NCBI RefSeq assembly: GCF_018873765.1
Contig: NC_057917.1
Span: 60,012,464 to 60,076,463, forward strand
DNA from: Telopea speciosissima
Taxonomy: Eukaryota > Streptophyta > Magnoliopsida > Proteales > Proteaceae
Direction of reading: 5' to 3'
DNA length: 64,000 bases
Of the stretch, positions 37,611 through 48,940 are shown one piece after another. The stretch's first letter is position 1; every line of letters starts with the position of its first letter. Below the pieces are notes generated by a model that saw only the letters and a program-made list of their open reading frames with translations, made no database searches and was not told where the DNA came from. Position numbers and translations under genes: made by a program.

Positions 37611-38411
37611 CATAGAAGAAGAACTCGCGAGATCTCTAAGAGTTTCTCGCTTTTTGAATTTGTCGAGACGAGATGCTACACGAGTCGAGAAAATACACCA
37701 TCTCGGGCGAAATCTCGGTCGAGTTGAGATCTCTACCCGACCCGGATTTCGACCCTTTTTTCCTTTAAAGACTTCTAGAACTCGACAGATCTCGCGAGTT
37801 CTCTGTCAAGTTCTACTGAGACTGCCATTTTTTCTCCTGTGAGCTGCTGCTGCCTCATTTTGCACCTGGATTTCAACGTACAACCTGCCAGAGACTATAT
37901 TCAGCTACAAAATTGAAGGATTTGCATCATATTTGTGATTCTTCATCTCAAATTTGAAGAATTTTTGAAACGTAAACAATTTTTCCTCAAATCTATTTTG
38001 GAATGATAGAGATATATGTAATATATTAAGACTTGAGATTGATGTATTGTACACTTTTACATTTGTAATGTTTATTTAAGTTGTTTTATATTAATTCTAT
38101 GATTTGATTGCTTTTAATTACTAAATTATGTGTAGAATAGGGCCTATCAGTACGTCGTTGCCTACCAAGCTAAGGTCCGAAGTAAAACTCCTATTTGGAC
38201 TTTGTTTTTGCAAAATCTGATAGTGCCATTGTGTTTAAATGGCCTAAAATAGACTGAGTACCAAGTTTAAGCCCCAAAATAAGTCTAAAACCCATCGAAA
38301 CCAGCAATCGAGTTGGAAAAAAAAAATTTTACCCCAACCCGTCGAGATCTCGACCCAACTCGCTATTTTGGCTGGTCAAAACCTGTACTCGAGACGAGTT
38401 CTAGTTCCTTG
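37611..38411. mobile_element. hAT-like element
   Basis: The ends CATAGAAGAAGAACTCG and CGAGTTCTAGTTCCTTG (reverse complement CAAGGAACTAGAACTCG) are inverted repeats, with 8-bp TSD CATTAGGG/CATTAAGG (37603-37610, 38412-38419). The arms are rich in CTCGAGATCTCG-type words. No transposase in its 801 bp. Confidence 0.7.
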
Positions 38412-38419
38412 CATTAAGG

Positions 38420-38613
38420 TACTATAGTTTTGACTTCAGGTAGTGGTAAAGCTAGGAGCGAAGCCCCATAGATTCCTATGATGTTCTAACCCATGATTAC
38501 ATGAAACTAAGGTTGAAGATCCAAATAGATGAGATCTAAAAACTCTCCCATACTAAAACCAATTGGTGATATGATCCCTTTGTATAACAACTCTGAAACT
38601 AAAACAAATGACA

Positions 38614-38651
<38 letters not shown>

Positions 38652-39295
38652 TAGATGACTGATGACCCAAGAAGTAACCAGAAGAGTTGGATAGGTTTTA
38701 AACTAATGCAAATCAGAAGAGATTTTTTTTTTTTTTTGGGGGGGGGGGGGAAATGATAGCAACTGTGCAAAATATACCTGGTTACAATGGCTGAATAAGT
38801 GATTAGCAGACTCTGGTACAGTACTAACATTAACTTATTCAAGTTATGCTGTGAGGACCGTGAGGTAGGGGGAGAAAAGTGTGGCCGATTGGCTGTCCCG
38901 CATGTACCTGGTTGCAGCCATTAGCTGGGCACTAGAGAGGTGATTTCCTTGATGGCCCACTTTGGGAAGTCATTCTTGGACACTTGATATCTTCTATGTG
39001 ACAAGTTGGATGAGAACCAAATTTTGTGCACAGGTAGGGCCTAGGGACTCCAGCTCACCTGTCGACTTTCAGGCCAAATAGAGTTCTCCGCATGGCCAAA
39101 GAAAGCTCTGAAATTCACCAAAAAAATGAAACCTGGGGAAAACAAAGGAATGACTGAAAACACAAAGGGAGATGCTAATATTGGGGTATATGATTGAATT
39201 AGGCTATGAAATTTGACATGTGGCTAATCTGGATGATGCCCTATCTATACAATGGCCAAATTGCCACATCACTTCCATATGGCACAATTAGGTGG
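38420..39295. other. Intergenic with GA and T/G homopolymer runs
   Basis: A GA run lies at 38619-38644 and a T17-G12 compound run at about 38722-38752. No gene recognised. Confidence 0.5.
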
Positions 39296-39299
39296 CCCA

Positions 39300-39531
39300 T
39301 GCAACAGAAGTACAACAGTATTAACCAGTATATAAGCATGAAGAAGAAGAAGAAGAAGAGCGCAGATAGATTTGGGAAAGAATACACTAATCGGCTGTTA
39401 AGAATATATTTGTAACAATATTAATTCTGTAAATTACAATTAAGCCCCTAATTTATGTGTATTTACACATAAGACCCTGATGAAAATATAATTACGAAAA
39501 CCTCATGCAACACAGAATTTAAAACTCAACA
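39300..39531 (-). repeat. 3' LTR of the copia element
   Basis: 232 bp, TG...CA borders, homologous to 53782-53938 plus 55444-55512. The polypurine tract lies immediately inside. Confidence 0.88.
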
Positions 39532-40567
39532 CTCCCCCTCAAGCTGATGCATAAATATCACTCATGCCTAGGTTAGAACAACCCTGAAGAAAAACATTCT
39601 GAAACAAAGCCTTGGTAAACATATCACCAAGTTAATTTGCACTACTAACAAAAGGAGCGGAGATCAGCTTTCGCATCACAACATCTCGAACAACATGACA
39701 ATCAACCTCTATATGTGCGGTACACTGGTGGACATTGGATTACTAGCAATATAAATAACAACTTGATTGTCACAGAACATTATCAATGGATTTGTTAACT
39801 GAAAATCCACACTCCTAGATAAGTGATTTCAGCCACATCAACTCGCAGTATATGCCATGGTTCTGTACTCACCTTTTGCATTAGACCTAGCCATTGTAAT
39901 TTGTTTCTTACTCCTCCAAGTGACAAGATTACCACCAACAAAAGTATAGTAACCAATCATAGATCTCATATCACATTTAGGCCTATCCCAGTCAACATCA
40001 GAATAATCAACAATATTGATATGATTATAAGGCCTATAAATAAGACCTTTCCCTAGAGCACCCTTGACATATGTCAGCTACTCCTAGTGAACCCGCTTGG
40101 GATTCTCCATGAGCTGACTAATGATACTAATTGCAAATGATATGTTAAGTCTGGTGATGGTAAGATAGATGAGCTTACCAACCAACCTTACGTACTGATG
40201 CTTGTCCACAAAATCCTTATCATCACAGACCTCAAGTTTCAGATGAGGATTCATAAGCGTATCAAAAGGCTTAAAGTCTAACATGCCAGTCAGTAAGAAG
40301 ATCTAATATGTACTTCCTTTGAGATAAGCTAATTCCCTGAACATAGCTGAGAGCTCCCAAATCCTTATTTGAAAGTGCTGCTGCAGATAATCTTTGACAT
40401 GATCGAAACCTGCTAATCATTACCAGAGATGATAATGTCATCAACATACACAACTAACACTATCACCTTACAATCTTGGTGATAAACATAAACAGAATGG
40501 TCAGCTAGCATTGTGTAAACCTATAATCAGTAACAACTTTGTTGAACTTGGCAAACCAGGCTCTTGG

Positions 40568-41794
40568 GCTGTGTTTGGATGTCTTTAAATGGATAGAAAA
40601 GAAAAGAGGAGAAAAAAAGAATCTCTAATAGAATTATAAAAGAAAAGAAAAGAATAGAAACAAAATGAAATGAAAAGAAAGAAAAAAATCTGGTTGTTTG
40701 GTTATAGGATGGAAAAGAAAAGAAAAAATAAAAAACTCGGCCTTGATTACCCTCTTCAATTCCTTTCCACCGTCATTATTGATCTGGGTTCACGTTGATA
40801 GTTGGACTCAATCCATCTCCACTTCATCCCCCTCCCCCAAAACTCTTCTCTTAAACCAATCCCATCGCACCCACTTCCTTCAATTTGACAATTGTGAAGT
40901 AGGGGTGAAGGGGAAAAACTCTCTCTAAGACAAAAAGACAACATATAATGGAGGGTTATTTGTGTGTAGAGCCATAATGCAATTTAGAGCAGGATGAGCT
41001 GCAAAGGCTGGGACATGGTTCAGTGAACTCGCCTTCAGCTTCATACATGAGACTTCCAGGTGATTCAGGGAAGTTCAATTCATCAGAGCAAAGGAAAAAA
41101 AATAATAAAAAAGAAAGTCAAAGTGATAAATCAGTGCGACTGAGAAAGAGAGAGAGGTCAACGGTGACCATTACCACCCAAGAGGGAAAGGACATTGAGA
41201 GCCTCACTCAATTGGAGCCGTGGACCTTGAGGGACAGTTCCTTAGAGCCCTCGATGTTGTCCAAAACTGAGCGATACCCTTGGGGTACTTGGGCATCAAA
41301 GGGTAATATGGTCGAGCCTCTCTCTCTCTCTCTCTCTCGTTGCATCTCTCTTCCCCTTGCCATCTCCCTTCTCTCTTCTTCCGGTCTCCGTCCTTTGTCC
41401 TAATCCAAAATGGAGATCCAACCAGGTTTCTGTCACGGCCCTAGACGATGACGCTGTCTTAAAGCGGGCCTTGTCGCCAGAGATCTCGACCTCATCCAGG
41501 AACTTTCCCCCAGATCTCGCCTCACACAGCTGCCGAATCTCACCTCACACACCCCCACACACTCTCTCTCCAGCACTTCTCTTTCAAGAAAACCCAGATT
41601 TCTCTTGGCAAGGGCAAGCCTTTTTTATGGCAGCGAAAGAAAAAATTCACCATTCCCGAGGTGAATTTTAAAATTCAAAGCATGGATCTTCTCTTGGTCC
41701 CAGACATACCAAATGCCAAGAAAATTCTAGTAACCAAGAAAATCATACAAATTTTGTACAGTTTTCTTTCTTTTTATGTCTCCTAAACACAGAC
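40568..41794. mobile_element. Non-autonomous TIR element in copia RT
   Basis: The left end GCTGTGTTTGGATGTC and the right end GTCTCCTAAACACAG (reverse complement CTGTGTTTAGGAGAC) are imperfect inverted repeats followed by A-rich GAAAAG tracts. It has a C/T microsatellite at about 41321-41339 and a 126-codon open frame (41023-41403) with no known domain. It begins exactly where copia reverse transcriptase stops (after the PRAWF codons). The TSD is unclear. Confidence 0.5.
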
Positions 41795-42926
41795 TTTTTT
41801 TTTTTTAACCCGAATATTACCTGGGACCCGGGCCAGCTCCTAGAATTTTATTAATATCTAAAAAGAATTAAAGAATACACGGGGGGGACATTCCGCCTTA
41901 CCCCAGCCCCTTAAGATGAACACTCACGGCCTTGCCTCCACTCAAGCCCATACAAATTTAAGCCAAATAAATCCTAGATCCTAAGCATTGGCAAGCCTGC
42001 CTTGTCCTCCCTTAGGATCACCTGTAGCTTACCTGAGGGAATATCGTCCTGGTGGAAAGTGCTAGACAAACCCGAGTCACAGGCTAGATTAGCTAGCCAA
42101 TCAGCCGCTCTATTACTTTCACGGAAAGGAAAGACCACAGAAGCCCGGCCTTCAGAAACTAACGACATGATCTCCTGGAACCAATACCAACCTTGCCACA
42201 AGTTACACCTATTCTGATTGATCATTCTAACCGTATTAGCAGAGTCTGAGCTAACCACCACATCACTGAAGCCTAAAGCCTGGCAAAGGGCTAAGCCATC
42301 CCTCAGAGCTCTCAACTCAGCAATCGAGTTCGTGCAGTTACCATAGAAGTTGGAGAAGGCTGCCAACACTTCTCCCCTCGTGTTCCTTACAACACCCCCA
42401 CCCCCTCCTAACCCGAGGTTTCCTCTGCAGGCGCCATCTACATTAAGCTTCACAGATACACAAGGGGGACACCAATACACCGGAATGGGGCGGCCTCGTC
42501 TGGGAGTAGGGGTCCCAAGTCCAAGGCATTGAAGAATCAAGCCATTTCTAACCGAACCTTGGCTACCAATCTTGGAAGGGAGCTGAATTTCCCTAACCCA
42601 GCGTTTGATGCACTCAATCACTGAATTAGCAATGCGCCGCTTTTCCCCATGCCTTCTAGCGTTCCTCTCCTTCCAAAGCTCCCAAACAATCAGGGCTGGG
42701 AGGATGCTAGTAATAAAACCACAGACATTACTACAGCTTGCCGATTCGTGCCAAAGGAGGATTCGACCATGGACATCCTGAGATGAAATGACAGGAATAT
42801 CAAAGATCCTAGAGAAGAACCCCCAAACCTTGGCAGTCGTTCCACCAGACACCAGACAGTGGTCAGTGGTCTCGCATCGAGGGCTTCCACAACAGACACA
42901 TTTAGAAGCCAGGGGAATGCCATTGG
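41795..42926 (-). mobile_element. 5'-truncated L1-type LINE in copia RT
   Basis: The minus-strand frame encodes the end of ORF2. It has a zinc-binding RT motif (CVCCGSPRCETTDHCLVSGG), the linker PALIVWELWKERNARRH, and an RNase H domain with KLNVDGACRGNLGLGGGGGV, the acidic position in AELRALRDGL, and FPFRESNRAADWLANLAC near the end. It is open for 292 codons from 42852 to 41974, so it is relatively young. A T12 run at 41795-41806 is its poly(A) tail. Copia sequence resumes at about 42927 in HKAIYGLKQS. Confidence 0.88.
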
Positions 42927-44135
42927 TGACTGCTTTAGACCATAAATGGCCTTATGGAGCTAACACACTTCCTGCAAATCTCCCCCTGAGCAACATACCC
43001 AGGAGGTTGCTCCATTTAACTTCTTCATGTAAATCACCATAAAAAAACATTTGTTCAAGTTAGGCTGATATAAGGGCCAATCAATATTAACCAATAAAGA
43101 AATAAAAACACATACATAATGGAGATGAGCAACAGGGGAAAACATCTCAAAATGATCAACTCCATAGGTCTAAGTATACCTTAGGCAACTATCCCAGCCT
43201 TGAGATGCTCAATAGTGCAATCAAGGTTATACTAAATGGCGTACACCCAATGACACTTCACAAGTTCCTTACACCTAAAGGCAAATCAACCAACTCCCAT
43301 GTTTGGCGACTGTGAAAAGCATCCATTTCAATATCCATTGTCATCTTCCACTCAGGAAGAGAGAGATTCTTGATAAGTTTTGGGAATAGCATTCTTAGAC
43401 AAGGACAAAGAAAAAGAAAACGGTGAAATAAGAAGATGAGATACATAGACAAATTGAGCAATAGGATAAGTAAAAAAATATTTTAAGGTACCCAAACAAG
43501 TTCCTTTTCCAATGGCTACAAGTAAGTCAATGTCTAATGGAAGAGGTGTTGGAGCTCCAGATAAGGATTCTGATAGTGAAGAGGGCGGTAAGGTGGGAAC
43601 TTCACCAAGTGCTTTAAGACGATGCTAGTACACTTGAAGAGGTTTAGAGTTCGATCAAGGAGGATCACCTATAAGTGAAAGTTACACAGGAATAGAAGAA
43701 AGTAACATAAGCACAAACATATTGTTGCCCAAAAACAGGATCATAGCATCAATAACATTTTTTAGTACGAAAATACGCAAGAAAAACACAATGGCACTAG
43801 GAGACAACTTATCAATTCTAGGGCACAAATAATGAACAAAACAAATGTGACCAAAAGCTCTGGGAGGTAAAGAAAACAATGAAGATCAAAGCCCCCTTGT
43901 TTGTAAACCCAACGAAATCCTATAGCCTATTTGCTCGGTGGTAGAATAAAAAAATTTATCCTGTTCTAAAGCTTGAAGCTTTTCCTCTCGGCCAACAAGG
44001 TTGACTGGTAATTGGGAAAAACAACAGATATAGGGGATTGATGTCCGAGGACAGTAGAAGGCATGGGGTTAATGAGATAACAAGCAGTAAGTACATCTCC
44101 CCAAAATATCATAGGAATATTCATATAAAATAACA

Positions 44136-44304
44136 GAGGGCGGGCCTTGGTGCAATGATAAGGTTGCTCCATTGTGACCAAGTGATCACGGGTTCAAGTC
44201 TGGAAACAGCCTCTCTGCGAAAGGAGGGGTAAGGCTGCGTACATTATGACCCTCCCCAGACCCCACAGTGGCGGGACCCTAGTGCACTGGGTACGCCCTT
44301 TTTT
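44136..44304 (+). mobile_element. Au-type SINE in copia integrase
   Basis: A full-length 169-bp SINE: A-box region GGTGCAATGATAAGG, B-box GGTTCAAGTCT, the GGAAACAGCCTCTC and GTAAGGCTGCGTACATTATG blocks, and a T-run 3' end. A perfect 17-bp TSD ATTCATATAAAATAACA flanks it (44119-44135 and 44305-44321). The duplicated codons (LLFYMN on the minus strand) are visible on both sides within the integrase frame. Confidence 0.95.
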
Positions 44305-45198
44305 ATTCATATAAAATAACAATGATCTTGCAATCTCTCTTAAATGTCGATATTTCCTTACAGTAAAGCCATTTTGTTGAGGGGAATACAAACAAGTAGT
44401 CTGATGAATAATGCCATGCCCAAAACAAAATAATGAAATTTCACACTGAGTATGCTCAAGCATTATCAGAACTGACACCAAACTGAGTTTTTATTTCAAT
44501 ATAATGTTGCTTAAAGATTGACAAGAACTCAGAAATCCTTTAACAAACATAACCTAGTTAATCGAGAATGAACATCCAAAGAAGTTACAAAATTGCAAAA
44601 TCCAGACCAACTATATATTTGACATGGACCCCAAAGTGGAAGGAGATGAAGAGGCTAGGAGCACAGCTTCACCTGTGTGGGCTAGTGTAGAATAGATGAC
44701 TGAGTCTTAAGTTGTTGTACTCTCTTCAGAAGACTGATAATCGTGACAAACAGTAATTAAATGATTAGAATCCGACAAAGGAACTAGATTAGTATCTTTA
44801 GATGACACCATTTCAGAGTTGCTATGAACTACTGATGTATTGGCCTGCATCGCCCAGTTAGGCTTATCGTACTTCTCCTAACACTTGCATTAGTACAATG
44901 ACTTAAAATTTGGTGGGACTGTTGTCCTCCACAACCACCAATGCCACATCCTCAATCTCCCCTTGAACCATGACCTCTTCCAAGAAATCCAGAACCACTG
45001 CCACGATTTCCATTGCCAACTAGCAATGCAATATATTTTAGAAGAGAGATGTAATTCAGATTTAGTTAGGGAGGGAGAAACAACAGGTTGAAAACGGCAA
45101 AACACCTCATTCACAGAAGAAACTTTTTCTCTGACAAGAATCTAGCTTTTGACCAGATTAAAATTTAGCTACTTGAAATTCAGCACAGCAACTATGAA

Positions 45199-45346
45199 TC
45201 TCATGGAGGTTCGATCCTGGCTCAGGATGAACATTGGCAGCATGCTTGACACATGCAAGTCGGAGGAGAAGTGGTGTTTCCAGTGGTGGACGGGTGAGTA
45301 ACGTGTAAGAACCTGCCCTTGGGAGGGGAACAACAGTTGGAAACTG
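45199..45346 (+). other. Plastid 16S rRNA gene fragment (NUPT)
   Basis: About 148 bp matches the 5' end of the chloroplast 16S rRNA gene: TCTCATGGAG, GATCCTGGCTCAGGATGAAC, CACATGCAAGTCGG, AAGTGGTGTTTCCAGTGG, GACGGGTGAGTAACG and GAACCTGCCCTTGGGAGGGG, in order and without large gaps. It is embedded in the copia gag frame: the minus-strand reading passes from gag (VYQPITVDSDHLKT) into antisense 16S and back to gag. It is a nuclear insert of plastid DNA, not a functional rRNA gene. Confidence 0.9.
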
Positions 45347-45870
45347 AGTTTTTAAATGATCCGAATCAACAGTGATGGGCTGATAAACATTCTGTTCTTC
45401 CCACATGCCCTTGAGTGCATTGTAATATTCACTTACAGACTTGTTCTCTTGTTTAAAATTAAAACTTTTTTCACGAAGATCAAACACTCGTGATATGTAT
45501 TTAGCATCATAGCATGCGAATTTTTTATTTTCATATCAAACACCCATGATATGTTTTTAGCATGAGAATTTTTTTTTTCATATCATCCGAAGCACCTTTT
45601 GCAGTAGTATGGAACATTATATTCACTGCAATGGGGAAGTCCATACTGTTCCATGATCAAACCAGCAAAGTATCATTCTCCCACATCTGATCAGCATAGT
45701 CTTTGGCACCTTCAGGTGGAGATTCTAAAATTAAGTACTTCAGTTTGCCTTTGCATTAATACAAACCTTTACAGCTTGTGCCCATAACAAGTAATAAGAG
45801 GCACCACTTAATTTTATATCAATGATTTGTACATTTAACTGCATCCACCAAGGAACAGCAGAACAGAAGC

Positions 45871-47546
45871 TGTCACACCCCGAGCCGGTTATTAAGGGCC
45901 AAGTGTGGCGGGATGTCTCTGACATCCAACCAATCCCCAAGGATCACAAGTGCAGTACCCTATTCACAATCATTGCTCACAGATATAGTAATCAGAGGCA
46001 GCGGAAACAATTTAATTAATAGAGATAACATCATTAGTAAGAGAAGTCTAAATGATATTTCATTTATATAAATGATAAGGCTTGTGATACAACTATACAG
46101 TTCTCAAAGGTACTACAGAGTAAAAGTTTACAAGAAACTATTCTATAACTATATGAAGCATTTATAAAGCATAAAAGAGTGGGGAGGTAGCCTGGACTAT
46201 CAGGCCAAGATCAGGAGGTTACCCAATCATCACGTGCGCACGAAGTATCGTGCACTTCAAACTCCAGCGCCGCAAATCCAACATTAGAAGTAACTAAATC
46301 ACCTGAAAAATAAGGATATCCACAGGGGTGAGCTCTCAACTGAGCCCAGTAAGGGGGGTACAAGCATACAAACACAATAAATCCATGATGCATGTGCTCA
46401 ACTAACATGTTCCTAGCACAGATACTAAGTCTCATGGGGTATAAGTACTACTACTAGTGGTAGATGCTAACCTCGGTCCCGGAACTAACCCTTGGTCACC
46501 CGGCGAAACCATTCTACCACGGTGAGGACCCGCAGTTCGGAACTAACACATCGGACCTGAGCAGACCCCCAAATGACCAACCCACTGTTTATTCCCACAG
46601 CGGAATTAGGGACCCGCTAACATGGGACGAGAAGATGGCATCCGGAACTAACACATCGGTCTCGCCACGGGTTGTCAACACCTTTCCCCTGTTGGTAAGG
46701 GGCGCGATCTTGGGTAATGAATATCAACCTAGCCGGTGCGTCTAAACATGATGAGTGAAGCATGATCGAGTTATAATTTACGAATTCCATCGTCATAAAT
46801 TCACATCATATAAATAATCAATGCAAATGCAATGCATTATGCCTTTGTGCAACCTATTTTACATGCAGTCTAATGCATTAAATAAAAGCTAGAAAACTAC
46901 ATGTTCCAGGTATAGAGGTAATGATGCGTAGCGTGGCATTCAAGATAAAATTGAAATTAATGTGATAAACACGCAGAAATTAAGGTCGAATCCCTTACCT
47001 GTAATTGTAGTTAGCCTAGTGAATAAACTCAATAGGGGCGAAACAGACAACAGTCCTAAATATGAGACAAGAATATTATAGATTAGTTATAAACGTTATA
47101 TAAATATATTTTAAATTATACTTACATAGGGGAGGTCTGCGGCTGTCCCCGCGAGACCCGACACGGGTAGCTCAGTGCGGGGTCCCACTGAGGTAAAAAT
47201 TACTATTCTGCCCCTAATACACTAATTAATTAAAAATACAACATACATACATATAAAATGGGATTCTTAACTGGGATTCGGCCTAAGACCGAGAGAGGCT
47301 TCGCAGGCCATCAATCCAGCATGCCACGCTTATGTGTTGTCTTCCGCTAGACACCTCAGACTCATTTAAGGCCACGGTAGTTGGCTGATCGGAATGCCTT
47401 TACAGACGAGTCATGAGATAGGTCTGAATTTCTTAATCAAGACGGCCCACAACTTAGAGGCTAGTATGGCCAAAGTTGAACCAGAACTTGAAATCACACA
47501 GATTCCAAAAGTTCAAATTTATTCGAAAATTTGACCGGGTTTCACA
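45871..47546 (-). repeat. 3' LTR of the gypsy element
   Basis: It pairs with 51182-52878. Mismatches and small indels concentrate in the C/G-rich part around 46470-46740. Confidence 0.9.
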
Positions 47547-48625
47547 TTCTCCCAACCTTATAAGAATTTCGTCCTCGAAATTGATGCACCTAGCATTCCG
47601 AACAGTTGAGGTTACTTCAACAGCATCATGACTTACATCCTTAAGTCGTTTCCTGTTTTGGGTATCGTACAATCTACAGGTCGATGGCTTTTGTTGACCT
47701 GTTTCGGGTCAGACAGTATTCTAAACCGACCAAAGACATTATCCTCTTTTCCAAAACTCTCATATTCTTTCCCTAAACACACAAGAATATACAAGAGGAG
47801 GGGTCCTAGAGTATCTAAGGTAACTTGGGAACAATTCATTACAAGGCTCAGTCACCATATCGACAAAGTACCTAAACCTAAAAATACAAGGAAAATAGTC
47901 TCGTCATTATTTTTGTTCTTCTTTTATCTAAATTCTATTATGTTCATTATATTTTCATATAATTCGATTATTATATTTTATCAATATTTTTAGGGTTTAG
48001 GTTGTAGTGTATAGGTATGTATAATTCTTGCTTATAGGGTTTTCCATTATGAAGACTTTCCCTTCTGGTTATGCAATACCTAACTCAATTGTAGGATGAA
48101 TTGGAATATTGATGGAATCCCTATTGCTCACTCCCAACAACGGAGGGGACATTCGGGGACCCATTACCCCACTCATACCTATTGTTGAGCAAAGTTTTGC
48201 CACATCCTTCAATTCCAACTTCTTTTTTTTGTTTTCAATTGTTCTTGGCTTTTATTGCATTATGTTTAAAAGTGAAGGAATTCAAAAATTTTAAGAAGGG
48301 CTTGTATTTTAATACCTATAAGGCGTTTGACTGGATGCTTAAACTAGCATGTCTAGGTCTTTTATTTTTGCTTACTTACCCTAGATACTCAATATATAAC
48401 TCGTTATTGAGATGCAAAGGCATGACAAACTATCATAGCGAGTGCCTAAAAAGAAACATGAGCATCATATAGTACTTTACATATATTACAATTACATAAG
48501 CAACCAAATCGTACACTATATTCATTATAAATAATGATAACACAAGAATGCACATCTTAGTGTCATAATGTATTTAGTTTCTTTCTCTATTCACACTTGC
48601 TACATTAATATATATACTTTTCATA

Positions 48626-48652
48626 CATATATATATATATATATATATATAA
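48626..48652. repeat. (TA)n microsatellite
   Basis: A TA run inside the gypsy internal region. Confidence 0.9.
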
Positions 48653-48762
48653 ATTTATATACAATATGCATGTTTAATCTTATTTTATTTTCTATATATT
48701 TCATTATTTTGATGTAACATAGGTTCTATTTATTTATTTTATTTTTAAAACCATTTGGGTGG

Positions 48763-48940
48763 GCCGGATGCAAAGTCTACTTGGGGCGGATGCGCAGGAA
48801 AATGAGCCGGATGCATCCGGGAGTGGAGTCAGTAGCTCAATAAGGAATTTGGGTGTCCCGGATTCAAACCTAAACTGTCACGGATTCAGACACCAATCCA
48901 GCCGGATCGTCCGCCAGGCAAAACAGGCTTTATAAAACCC
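48763..48940 (+). promoter_or_regulatory. Promoter-like region with CGGAT(G/T)C cluster and TATA
   Basis: Six CGGAT-centred words lie between 48763 and 48912: CCGGATGC, GCGGATGC, GCCGGATGCATCCGG (palindromic), CCGGATTC, CACGGATTC and CCGGATCGTCCG. They precede a good TATA box (CTTTATAAAACCC, 48928-48940). The orientation is plus, opposite to the element. Confidence 0.5.

Noticed and set aside
41023..41671. Open frames of 104-126 codons inside the TIR element
   Set aside because: C/T and A-rich low-complexity translations with no transposase or host-gene similarity that I can recognise.
45199..45346. Functional rRNA gene
   Set aside because: Only about 148 bp of plastid 16S is present, inside a retrotransposon gag, with CpG decay.
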